The position numbers and the translations under genes are program-made. This document shows, in pieces, positions 27,969 to 35,374 of a stretch of DNA of 40,200 bases. The notes under the pieces are model-generated. The model was not told the origin of the DNA. It did no database searches and was given only the letters and a program-made list of their open reading frames with translations. The stretch's first letter is position 1. The number at the start of each line of letters is the position of its first letter. The stretch comes from Lutibacter sp. (GTDB lineage: Bacteria > Bacteroidota > Bacteroidia > Flavobacteriales > Flavobacteriaceae), in NCBI GenBank assembly GCA_030590985.1, contig JAUVBX010000004.1, forward strand, positions 1-40,200. Reading direction: 5' to 3'.

Positions 27969-29417
27969 ATGCTATTTAATTCAATCGACTTTGCTGTATT
28001 CTTACCAATCGTTTTTGCACTTTATTGGTTTGTAACGAATAAAAGATTAAAACTTCAAAACTTCTTACTAGTTATCGCAAGCTATACGTTCTACGGTTGG
28101 TGGGATTGGCGGTTTTTATCACTTATTATTTTTAGTACCCTAGTCGATTATTCTGTTGGATTAGCACTAAAAAAACAAGAAAATCAAACCAAAAGAAAAA
28201 TTTTACTTTGGACAAGTATTTTAGTAAATCTAGGCTTTCTTGGTTTTTTCAAATATTATAATTTCTTTCTAGATAATTTTATAACTGCCTTTTCTTTTTT
28301 CGGAACTGAAATAAAAGCCAATTCCTTGTATATTATATTACCAGTAGGAATTAGTTTTTATACATTTCAAACTTTAAGCTATACAATTGATGTCTATAAA
28401 AGAAAACTTGAACCAACAAAAGACTTAATCGCTTTTGCTGCCTTTGTAAGTTTCTTTCCTCAATTAGTTGCCGGTCCTATTGAAAGAGCGACCAATCTAT
28501 TGCCTCAGTTTTATAAAAAACGAAAGTTTATTTATAGCCAAGCTACTGATGGAATGAAGCAGATACTTTGGGGATTATTCAAAAAAATTGTTATTGCCGA
28601 TAATGCTGCGGAGTATGCCAATATGATTTTTAATGATTCATCTGATTATTCAGGAAGCACCTTAGTTTTGGGAGCTTTATTTTTTACATTTCAGATTTAT
28701 GGAGATTTCTCAGGGTATTCTGATATCGCAATAGGAACTTCGAGGCTTTTTGGCTTTAATCTTAAACGAAACTTTGCCTTTCCCTATTTTTCAAGAGATA
28801 TTGCAGAATTTTGGAGACGTTGGCATATTTCACTTTCTACTTGGTTTAGAGATTATCTTTACATTCCACTAGGAGGTAGCCGTGGTGGAATTTGGATGAA
28901 AATCAGGAACACTTTCATCATCTTCATCGTAAGTGGTTTTTGGCATGGGGCGAACTGGACTTTTATTGTATGGGGTGCATTAAATGCCATCTATTTTATT
29001 CCGTTACTTCTTACTAATAATAATAGAAATAACCTAGACATTGTTGCCAGAGGAAAGTATTTACCCTCATTTAAAGAATTGATAAGCATGTTACTCACCT
29101 TTGGACTAACTGTTTTTGCATGGATATTTTTTAGAGCAGAAAATATGGAACATGCTTTTAGTTATATTTCTCAAATAGTTTCTTTAAGCTTATTTGAAAT
29201 GCCTTATTTCTTAGGAATAAGAAAAGCTGCAATGATAGTTGGCTTTATCATTTTATTCCTTTTAATTGAATGGATAGGCAGAGAACAACAATACGCTATA
29301 AAAACTTTGGTGTCAAAATGGAAAAAACCGTTTCAATGGGTATTTTACTACCTTATTGTGATGCTAATTTTCTTATATGGCACTACTAGTAAAGAATTTA
29401 TCTATTTCCAGTTTTAA
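27969..29417 (+). CDS. MBOAT-family membrane O-acyltransferase
   Basis: Multi-pass membrane enzyme of 482 residues that transfers acyl groups onto extracytoplasmic substrates, like AlgI, PatA or DltB. Conserved blocks are ILPVGISFYTFQTLSY (about 123-138), AGPIERATNLLPQF, FQIYGDFSGYSDIAIG, AEFWRRWHISLSTWFRDYLYIPLGG (His286) and the catalytic FWHGANWTF, with His326. At least ten membrane segments are visible. Substrate is unknown: polysaccharide acetylation is the usual guess for this family. It is followed after 3 bp by a partner with an SGNH-like motif, a common MBOAT + acetyltransferase pairing. Confidence 0.93.
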   Translation: MLFNSIDFAVFLPIVFALYWFVTNKRLKLQNFLLVIASYTFYGWWDWRFLSLIIFSTLVDYSVGLALKKQENQTKRKILLWTSILVNLGFLGFFKYYNFFLDNFITAFSFFGTEIKANSLYIILPVGISFYTFQTLSYTIDVYKRKLEPTKDLIAFAAFVSFFPQLVAGPIERATNLLPQFYKKRKFIYSQATDGMKQILWGLFKKIVIADNAAEYANMIFNDSSDYSGSTLVLGALFFTFQIYGDFSGYSDIAIGTSRLFGFNLKRNFAFPYFSRDIAEFWRRWHISLSTWFRDYLYIPLGGSRGGIWMKIRNTFIIFIVSGFWHGANWTFIVWGALNAIYFIPLLLTNNNRNNLDIVARGKYLPSFKELISMLLTFGLTVFAWIFFRAENMEHAFSYISQIVSLSLFEMPYFLGIRKAAMIVGFIILFLLIEWIGREQQYAIKTLVSKWKKPFQWVFYYLIVMLIFLYGTTSKEFIYFQF

Positions 29418-29420
29418 AAT

Positions 29421-30356
29421 ATGAAAAGATTTATTAGACATATAATCCTTTTTAGTAGTATCGTTTTAGCATCTATCTACTTTATATTATCTCAAGCAGA
29501 TGGATATTCAGACCCATTTTATTTAAAATTTACAACACCACAACAAAAAAGTTTAATAATAGGTACTTCAAAAGCAGCACAAGGAATTATACCTAGCGTT
29601 ATCGCTGAAAATTTTGACATTCCAGTTTATAACTATTCTTTTAGTATAAATAGTAGTCCGTTTGGACCCAAATATTTAGAAAGTATTAAGCACAAGCTTT
29701 CACAGAAAAAACGAGATGGCGTTTTTATATTAAATGTTGATTGTTGGAGTATAGCTAGCAGATGTACTGAACCAAACGACATATTGAGTTTTAGAGAAAA
29801 TAATACATGTATTGCAGAAATGGAAACTGTTGACAAAAATCCCAATTTATCTTATCTGCTTAAGTATATGTCTGGTAATTATTACAAAATTCTGCACAAA
29901 CCAGCTGTGGCATTATTACATGATGATGGTTGGCTAGAGGTTTCACTTTCTATGGATTCAATATCAGTTGCTAGAAGAACAAAAAGCACCTTATTAAATT
30001 ATAAGAACAAGCAATCGATTTATAAGTATTCGAGTCTTAGAGTAGATTATCTTGTTAAAACAATAGATTTTCTAAATGAATTTGGCGATGTATATTTAGT
30101 AAGACTTCCTGTATCTCCAAAATTAATGGCAATAGAAAATGATGTAATGCCAGATTTCAACAATACAATAAACCAAATAGTAAACAAAACATCAGGTTAC
30201 CTAGATCTGACAACTACAAACGATTTGTATAAATATACCGATGGGGTACATCTTCAAAAAGAATCAGGAAAAAAAGTTACCGAAGAGATTTCAAAATGGA
30301 TTAGAAATGTTGAAGCCCAACAAAAAGGCACGAAAAAAGGAACTACAGTTAAGTAA
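29421..30356 (+). CDS. SGNH-like partner of the MBOAT acyltransferase
   Basis: This 311-residue protein has an N-terminal signal-anchor (HIILFSSIVLASIYFILS) and a periplasmic SGNH-hydrolase-like domain. The motifs are IIGTSKAAQGI (nucleophile Ser50), and YTDGVHLQKESG with Asp274 and His277, the DxxH dyad. This resembles DltD/AlgX/AlgJ-type proteins that act after an MBOAT to place acetyl groups. The last 11 codons (KGTKKGTTVK and stop) overlap a terminator hairpin that is repeated next to lysS, so the C-terminal tail may be a replaced or mobile end. Function is inferred from pairing and motifs. Confidence 0.7.
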   Translation: MKRFIRHIILFSSIVLASIYFILSQADGYSDPFYLKFTTPQQKSLIIGTSKAAQGIIPSVIAENFDIPVYNYSFSINSSPFGPKYLESIKHKLSQKKRDGVFILNVDCWSIASRCTEPNDILSFRENNTCIAEMETVDKNPNLSYLLKYMSGNYYKILHKPAVALLHDDGWLEVSLSMDSISVARRTKSTLLNYKNKQSIYKYSSLRVDYLVKTIDFLNEFGDVYLVRLPVSPKLMAIENDVMPDFNNTINQIVNKTSGYLDLTTTNDLYKYTDGVHLQKESGKKVTEEISKWIRNVEAQQKGTKKGTTVK

Positions 30357-30366
30357 TTCCTTTTTT
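30333..30366. terminator. Hairpin terminator (left copy)
   Basis: Arms AAAAAAGGAACTAC (30333-30346) and GTAATTCCTTTTTT (30353-30366) pair with one mismatch around a 6-base loop. T residues follow on the plus strand. The 5' arm is inside the SGNH-like coding region, and the 3' arm begins just before its TAA and runs past it, so the stop codon is inside the hairpin. Confidence 0.8.
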
Positions 30367-30396
30367 TGTTTTATTAAAAGCTTTTCTACATTGAGG

Positions 30397-30432
30397 TTAT
30401 TCAACTACCTCAACAAACAAATTCTTTAATAC
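30397..30432 (-). pseudogene. Decayed lysS 3' end
   Basis: Reading the minus strand, codons spell VLKNLFVEVVE and a stop. The end of the intact lysS reads VKKNDELLVEIVE. The two align with one in-frame 2-codon gap and conservative changes (L/F, I/V). No start or upstream lysS sequence is present. I interpret it as a remnant left by duplication or insertion at the lysS 3' end. At about 12 codons it is short, so chance similarity cannot be excluded, but the adjoining hairpin is also shared. Confidence 0.65.
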
Positions 30433-30495
30433 ATAATGAGATAAAAAACCCAATTTTTATGTCAATACCAATTGTTTTAGAAGTAACTTCAATAA

Positions 30496-32673
30496 CTATT
30501 TATTTATTTCATTCAGATAATTAATAAAATACTTATCGTCAGTTACCAAGCGCCTAGTTTGTTCAAATCGATTATAATCAATACCTCCCGCATCTAGTAT
30601 TTTTCTGGTATTTGATAAAATTTGTTTAAGTAATTCGGGATTATCCTGTAATAGCTTTTGTTGTTTATTAATTGCATTTGTAATGTCAAATTGTTTAATA
30701 ACAGTTTTATTATCAATGACTTTTCCTTTTAAATCTTTTTCATCTGTTATATCAAAAAGTTTAATATCAAAGGATTTATCTTTAGATTGCAAATATGATA
30801 TAACTGAATTCATTTGATTTTTAACCAAGTTTAATTCTTTATCTTGTTGTTTTAATCTTAGTACAAGATCATTTGCATTTATCCCAACTGCAACATTTAC
30901 CATTGAAATTCTAAAATCATTAACTGCTTCAGACCACGCAACACCAACAATTCTTTCAAATTGATCTAAAGTAATATCATTTGGACTAACTGCAATTCCA
31001 AAACCATCTTTCAACATAGAGGCTATAATATAATCTCCAATAGTTACTTTTCCTTTTACTTTTACTTGAACTTGCCCCATAAAAGCAATTTTTTCAAAAT
31101 TAGCTTCCTTTCCTACTGGAGGCATATTACCTAATACAATAGGACTTTTAGAAACGACCATAAAATGATTAGCATTAGTCATGTTTTTTGAAATTTTACC
31201 ACCTCTTACTCCAACAATGTCTCCATAACTAAAAGTCTCATTATAAATAGCTTTTTCGAGCCATTCTGCATAATCTCCACTACCAGATTCAAAAGCCACA
31301 CCAACGTTTGCATTTGCAGTCAAATTATATTCTGCAATTTCTCCAACTTTTAATGCTGCTTGTGCTGCCATAACAACAACTTCCGCTGCATCTAATTGAG
31401 TTCCACAAGCTACACCTTCTGCTGCAAAAGCAACAAGATCAAAAGCAGCCATCATATTATCCCAAATGTATTGAAAACTACCTAATAATTCCAGCGAAGT
31501 TTGTCCTTCTATCCTACCTTGTCTACCATTGTCATCCCAAAAAGTAATAAAATTTTTACTATTATTTCTTGTACCATTTACTTTTACAGCAATACCTTGA
31601 TTACTCCCTTCTACACGTAATGGATAGGCATCATAACTATTATCACCACCTGTAAGCGCCGGCTTTGTATTAATTGTTACTTGACCATTTAAAAACGTAC
31701 GCTCACCTACTAAAAAATGATGATCTACAATAACAGAATCACCATGAACTTTTAAATTTCCACCGATATCTAAACCTCCTCTAATAGCAATACTATCAGC
31801 AACAAATAAGCCTCTTACATCGGCTAAACTCCCAAATCGAGGAATTGGATCTGGTGACACTTCATCAGATACTACTAACATGTCTGTTACAGTACTTGCA
31901 TCGATATTGATATTTGAGTCAAATTGACCAAAACCATTTACATGAAGATCTCCAGTAAGTAAAGTAAGACTTTGGTTTTCTACAGTAAAAGGCCCATTAT
32001 TTATAGTTTCTCCCTCTACAGTATTTAAATATACATTTTTTGCAACTGTTAGGTTTTCATCAATGCTTAAACTCTTCTTCATATTAATATCTCCATTACT
32101 AAAGATACGCATTCGTTCCTCATCATTGGTTACCAATACAAGATCCGCCTCATCTGTAGTACCCAGTTTGTCTTTATCAGGATCAGATTTTGAATTACCA
32201 AAAAGTGACCAGTTTTGAGATGGAACTCCACTCCCACCTTTAACCTCAATTCCGTCACTTATTTTAGATGCTGTTGCAGCATGAAAAGCATAAGGAACTG
32301 CAAGTAATTTGCTAATACTAACAGAGGAATAGTTATCTTCTTCATCGGTTTTCATGGCAATATCTATCCAAATATTCTCAGTTTCCCAAGGTATTTTATT
32401 AAAGACCCCTTTTTCTATGTTTCCTTGTCCAACTACCAACGAAAATAAACCGAATTGATTAGTTGTAACATTGTGCACTTCAGTATAGTAAATTTGAGAT
32501 AAATTTATATCGCTTTGAAGTTTAATTTTTAGTGAAATAGGTTGATTTGCAATTATTTCACCTGAAAGATCTCTTGCTACCGCCTGATATTTCATCCCTT
32601 GCGGTGTTGTTTGCGCATTAAAAGAAGTTATCATTAGCAATGATATAATAATGCTAAAAAGTATTTTTTTCAT
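30496..32673 (-). CDS. Large secreted surface protein, tail-fibre-like layout
   Basis: This 725-residue exported protein has a signal peptide (cleavage near residue 20) and an N-terminal domain common in Bacteroidota surface proteins (GMKYQAVARDLSGEII, NQFGLFSLVVGQG, LAVPYAFHAATA, residues about 25-135). A region of repeated beta-strand units follows (GDINMKKSLSIDENLTVAKNVYL, GDLHVNG, GGNLKVHGDSVIV). At about 464-530 is SGDYAEWLEK ... VVSKSPIVLG, resembling the autoproteolytic Peptidase G2/tail-fibre chaperone domain. The end is a helical coiled coil (KQQDKELNLVKNQM). No T9SS C-terminal domain is present. It lies 29 bp downstream of a small T9SS-sorted protein on the same strand. The role may be adhesion. 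Confidence 0.6.
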   Translation of the reverse strand: MKKILFSIIISLLMITSFNAQTTPQGMKYQAVARDLSGEIIANQPISLKIKLQSDINLSQIYYTEVHNVTTNQFGLFSLVVGQGNIEKGVFNKIPWETENIWIDIAMKTDEEDNYSSVSISKLLAVPYAFHAATASKISDGIEVKGGSGVPSQNWSLFGNSKSDPDKDKLGTTDEADLVLVTNDEERMRIFSNGDINMKKSLSIDENLTVAKNVYLNTVEGETINNGPFTVENQSLTLLTGDLHVNGFGQFDSNINIDASTVTDMLVVSDEVSPDPIPRFGSLADVRGLFVADSIAIRGGLDIGGNLKVHGDSVIVDHHFLVGERTFLNGQVTINTKPALTGGDNSYDAYPLRVEGSNQGIAVKVNGTRNNSKNFITFWDDNGRQGRIEGQTSLELLGSFQYIWDNMMAAFDLVAFAAEGVACGTQLDAAEVVVMAAQAALKVGEIAEYNLTANANVGVAFESGSGDYAEWLEKAIYNETFSYGDIVGVRGGKISKNMTNANHFMVVSKSPIVLGNMPPVGKEANFEKIAFMGQVQVKVKGKVTIGDYIIASMLKDGFGIAVSPNDITLDQFERIVGVAWSEAVNDFRISMVNVAVGINANDLVLRLKQQDKELNLVKNQMNSVISYLQSKDKSFDIKLFDITDEKDLKGKVIDNKTVIKQFDITNAINKQQKLLQDNPELLKQILSNTRKILDAGGIDYNRFEQTRRLVTDDKYFINYLNEINK

Positions 32674-32702
32674 AATAGTAAGTTTTGTAAATTAGAATAT
32701 GA

Positions 32703-33200
32703 TTAGTTCTTTAAAACTCTGTAGGCTGCTACATTCGTTCCTAAAGAGTCTGAGATACTCAATAAATAAATTCCAGATGCCAAATAGGTCATGTCAAAAG
32801 GAAAATTTGGTTCGTTTTCAAATACATCAATAGATTTTAAAAAATTTCCGGCACTATCAAATAAATTGATATTATATGGAAAATTAAAATTCTCATGTAT
32901 TTGAATGTTTAAAATAGAATACACAGGATTTGGGAAAATTGTGAAATTCATAAATAATCCCTGATTTTCAACTTCAATATTTTCAATTGTCAAGAACGGT
33001 TGATGAAAACCTTGTGTAAATACTTTATTACCGAGATTAACGGTCTCTATAAAATTCTCTCCTAGTGTCCATTCAATAATTAATCCCTCAGCTTGATTAA
33101 CCCCTCCTTGTACAGATAATACAGTAGGAGACAAGCTTTGCGAAATTAAATGGATTGAGATAAAAAATAATAGGGTGGTAAATAGTGCTTTTTTTTTCAT
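32703..33200 (-). CDS. Small T9SS type A sorting-domain protein
   Basis: A 165-residue protein with a signal peptide (MKKKALFTTLLFFISIHLISQ) and a short N-terminal beta domain (LSVQGGVNQAEGLIIEWTLGEN ... VFTQGFHQPFLTI, residues 25-75). The last about 80 residues form a type A T9SS C-terminal domain: FTIFPNPVYSILNIQI, then NLFDSAGNFLKSIDV, and GIYLLSISDSLGTNVAAYRVLKN. This CTD targets the protein through the type IX system and is usually cleaved. Since only a small mature domain remains, it may be a minimal cargo, an anchor, or a partner of the 725-residue protein behind it. Similar small beta-rich domains occur widely beside CTDs in Bacteroidota. Confidence 0.85.
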   Translation of the reverse strand: MKKKALFTTLLFFISIHLISQSLSPTVLSVQGGVNQAEGLIIEWTLGENFIETVNLGNKVFTQGFHQPFLTIENIEVENQGLFMNFTIFPNPVYSILNIQIHENFNFPYNINLFDSAGNFLKSIDVFENEPNFPFDMTYLASGIYLLSISDSLGTNVAAYRVLKN

Positions 33201-33516
33201 AATTTAAGATTAATAATTATTGTTAAAAAAGTATCCAAGTATGGGGTTAAGTATGCAACTTCTCATTGCTCATAGCAAAAAAACATCTTTCACTAAAGGT
33301 CAAATTAGAAAACGCAATCTCTTATAAAGAAGTTAAATATACAATGACCTCGGTCACTCAAACTAATGATTGTAATCAATTAACTTCTAAAGAATTAGTG
33401 AGATGATTTACTTTGTAATGATCTAAATTTTTTGAATATGACTATTTACAAAGTGACAATTCCGTGACGGTAAATAGACATTAAACTGCTATAATATGCG
33501 AACAAAAAGGCGTGAA

Positions 33517-33546
33517 AAAAGGAACTACGATTATGTAATTCCTTTT
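33517..33546 (-). terminator. lysS terminator (right copy)
   Basis: Arms AAAAGGAACTAC (33517-33528) and GTAATTCCTTTT (33535-33546) pair with one mismatch. On the minus strand the stem is followed by six T residues. It lies about 40 bases beyond the lysS stop. Confidence 0.8.
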
Positions 33547-33557
33547 ATATTTTATAG

Positions 33558-33579
33558 ACCTCTCGACTACGCTCGAGGT
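33558..33579. repeat. REP-like palindrome
   Basis: The sequence ACCTC TCGA CTACGC TCGA GGT is an imperfect palindrome (ACCTC/GAGGT, or ACC/GGT plus TCGA/TCGA). Short elements of this CTCGACTnCGCTCGAG type recur between genes of Flavobacteriaceae genomes, from memory. Only one full copy is seen here; the matching spot in the left repeat is a weaker remnant. Confidence 0.5.
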
Positions 33580-33587
33580 GACATTTG

Positions 33588-35291
33588 TTATTCAACTATC
33601 TCAACTAACAACTCATCATTCTTTTTCACAACCCTAGCTATTTTCTTAGATGTCAATCCTTTAATGGTTTTATCCCACTTTTTATTACTTAAACCTGATT
33701 GGGTTTTTAAGTCGTTTAAGGCTACCGGAGAGTTTGCTTTTAATATGGTAAATACTGCTTTTTCCTCATCAGTCATGGCAACTGCTTTTTTCTCCGGTTT
33801 CATTTGTGGAAAAAAAAGCACTTCTTGAATAGAACTATTATTAGTCATAAACATCACCAAACGATCAATACCAATACCAATACCAGATGTTGGTGGCATT
33901 CCATATTCTAAGGCACGTAAGAAGTCGTGGTCAATAAACATCGCCTCATCATCCCCTTTTTCTGATAACTTTAATTGTGCTTCAAAACGTTCTTTTTGGT
34001 CAATTGGGTCATTTAACTCAGAATAGGCATTTGCCAGTTCACTACCGTTAACCATTAGTTCAAAACGTTCTGTTAAAGCAGGATTTGAACGATGTTCTTT
34101 TGTTAACGGGCTCATCTCTTTAGGATAATCAGTGATAAAAGTAGGTTGTATATACAAATGCTCACACTTTTCTCCGAAAATTTCATCGATCATTTTACCT
34201 ATACCAAAGCTTTCATCTACTTCTATACCTAACTTTTTGCAAACATTTCTTAACTCAGATTCATTCATTCCTGCTACATCAATTCCTGTATGAACTTTAA
34301 TAGCCTCCAATATAGGGACTCGTGCATAAGGCGCTTTAAAACTTACCTTTTGATCTCCAATTTGTAGTTCAGTAGTGCCGTTACTGTCAATTGCTACTTT
34401 TTCTAGCAATTGTTCTGTCATCTCCATCATCCAATTATAATCTTTGTAGGCAACATATAATTCCATTATTGTAAACTCCGGATTATGTGTACGATCCATT
34501 CCTTCGTTACGAAAGTCTTTTGAAAATTCATAAACAGCTTCAAAACCTCCTACAATTAATCTTTTAAGATATAATTCGTTTGCGATTCTAAGATAAAGTG
34601 GAATATCTAACGCATTGTGATGTGTAATAAATGGTCGAGCTGCTGCCCCACCCGGTATAGGTTGTAAAACAGGCGTTTCTACTTCTAAGTATCCCTTATT
34701 ATTTAAGAATTCTCTAATCGAATTATTAATCTTCGTGCGTTTAATAAAGGTTTCTTTTACATGATCATTTACAATTAGATCTACATAGCGTTGACGATAT
34801 CGTGTCTCAGCATCACTAAAAGCATCATATACTTTACCATCAGCATCTGTTTTGACCATTGGTAGTGGTTTTAATGCTTTAGATAACAATGTAAATTCCT
34901 TAACCCGAACAGATATTTCACCTACTTTGGTCTTAAAAACTTCACCACGAACACCAATAATATCACCCATATCCAATAATTTTTTGAATACAGTATTGTA
35001 CATGATTTTATCTTCATTTGGACAGATTTCATCTCGGTTAAAATAGATTTGCATTCTACCTGATGCATCTTTAAGTTCAGCAAATGAAGCTTTACCCATA
35101 ATACGACGACTCATAATACGACCAGCAAGAATCACTTCTTTTCCTTCAAATGAATCAAAATTAGCTATAACTTTCTCTATTGAAGCTGTAGTTTTATATT
35201 CAGCCGCAGGATAAGGATTAATTCCTAAATCACGTAATTGTTGTAGGGATGCCCTACGCACTCGTTCTAGTTCAGAAAGGTTTTGATTCAA
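33588..35291 (-). CDS. lysS: Lysyl-tRNA synthetase, class II, with C-terminal extension
   Basis: Charges tRNA-Lys with lysine; 567 residues against 505 in E. coli. The OB-fold anticodon domain is at about 50-150 (EVILAGRIMSRRIMGKASFAEL), and class II motif 2 is DFRNEGMDRTHNPEFTIMELY. Motif 3 is GIGIGIDRLVMFMTNNSSI. The last about 65 residues (from KPEKKAVAMTDEEKAVF) form an extra winged-helix-like domain (LKANSPVALNDLKTQSGLSNKKWDKTIKGLTSKKIARVVKKN). The extension is a lineage feature, and its role is not known. The last codons are duplicated in decayed form at 30.4 kb. A -7 box is at 35318-35325. Confidence 0.97.
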   Translation of the reverse strand: MNQNLSELERVRRASLQQLRDLGINPYPAAEYKTTASIEKVIANFDSFEGKEVILAGRIMSRRIMGKASFAELKDASGRMQIYFNRDEICPNEDKIMYNTVFKKLLDMGDIIGVRGEVFKTKVGEISVRVKEFTLLSKALKPLPMVKTDADGKVYDAFSDAETRYRQRYVDLIVNDHVKETFIKRTKINNSIREFLNNKGYLEVETPVLQPIPGGAAARPFITHHNALDIPLYLRIANELYLKRLIVGGFEAVYEFSKDFRNEGMDRTHNPEFTIMELYVAYKDYNWMMEMTEQLLEKVAIDSNGTTELQIGDQKVSFKAPYARVPILEAIKVHTGIDVAGMNESELRNVCKKLGIEVDESFGIGKMIDEIFGEKCEHLYIQPTFITDYPKEMSPLTKEHRSNPALTERFELMVNGSELANAYSELNDPIDQKERFEAQLKLSEKGDDEAMFIDHDFLRALEYGMPPTSGIGIGIDRLVMFMTNNSSIQEVLFFPQMKPEKKAVAMTDEEKAVFTILKANSPVALNDLKTQSGLSNKKWDKTIKGLTSKKIARVVKKNDELLVEIVE

Positions 35292-35317
35292 AATAAAAGG
35301 TTTATAGATTAAGTTTG

Positions 35318-35325
35318 CAAATATA
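35318..35325 (-). promoter_or_regulatory. -7 box of lysS
   Basis: The minus strand reads TATATTTG (35325-35318), with 26 bases to the lysS ATG. No TTG is found at 17-23 bp, so the -33 element is weak. Confidence 0.55.
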
Positions 35326-35374
35326 CAATCAATCTATCAAATTTTAAATTCTAAATTTTGAATTCTTAATTAAC

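Larger units (their letters stand above)
30319..30434 (+). repeat. Left copy of a degenerate direct repeat (hairpin plus lysS tail)
   Basis: Bases 30319-30364 match 33501-33546 at 41 of 46 positions by eye; both carry the same hairpin. About 30 bases of poorly conserved spacer follow, then GTTATTCAACTA, again shared, leading into a lysS-like 3' end. The right copy is the live lysS 3' region. The two repeats are in the same orientation and flank about 3.1 kb holding the 165- and 725-residue genes. Confidence 0.75.
33201..33587. other. 387-bp intergenic region with right direct repeat
   Basis: It holds the upstream region of the 165-residue gene (left, no clear consensus promoter), a 9-bp inverted pair ACTTTGTAA/TTACAAAGT (33410-33418, 33446-33454), the right copy of the direct repeat with the lysS terminator, and a palindromic REP-like element. 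No gene is supported; a plus-strand frame over the right end is a shadow of lysS. Confidence 0.6.
33501..33620 (+). repeat. Right copy of the degenerate direct repeat (lysS 3' end and hairpin)
   Basis: This copy contains the intact lysS stop region (33588-33620, minus) and, at 33501-33546, the hairpin shared with 30319-30364. In the reading frame used at the end of the SGNH-like gene it spells QKGVKKGTTIM and stop, against QKGTKKGTTVK and stop at the left copy, suggesting the tail of that gene is also duplicated. Confidence 0.7.

Noticed and set aside
33201-33500. A small gene or mobile-element end in the 33.2-33.5 kb gap
   Set aside because: Only AT-rich sequence, one short inverted pair and no start or stop pattern supporting a gene were found.
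33496-33828. A 110-residue plus-strand protein downstream of the repeat
   Set aside because: It is antisense to the lysS 3' end, and the similarity to conserved lysS lies on the opposite strand.
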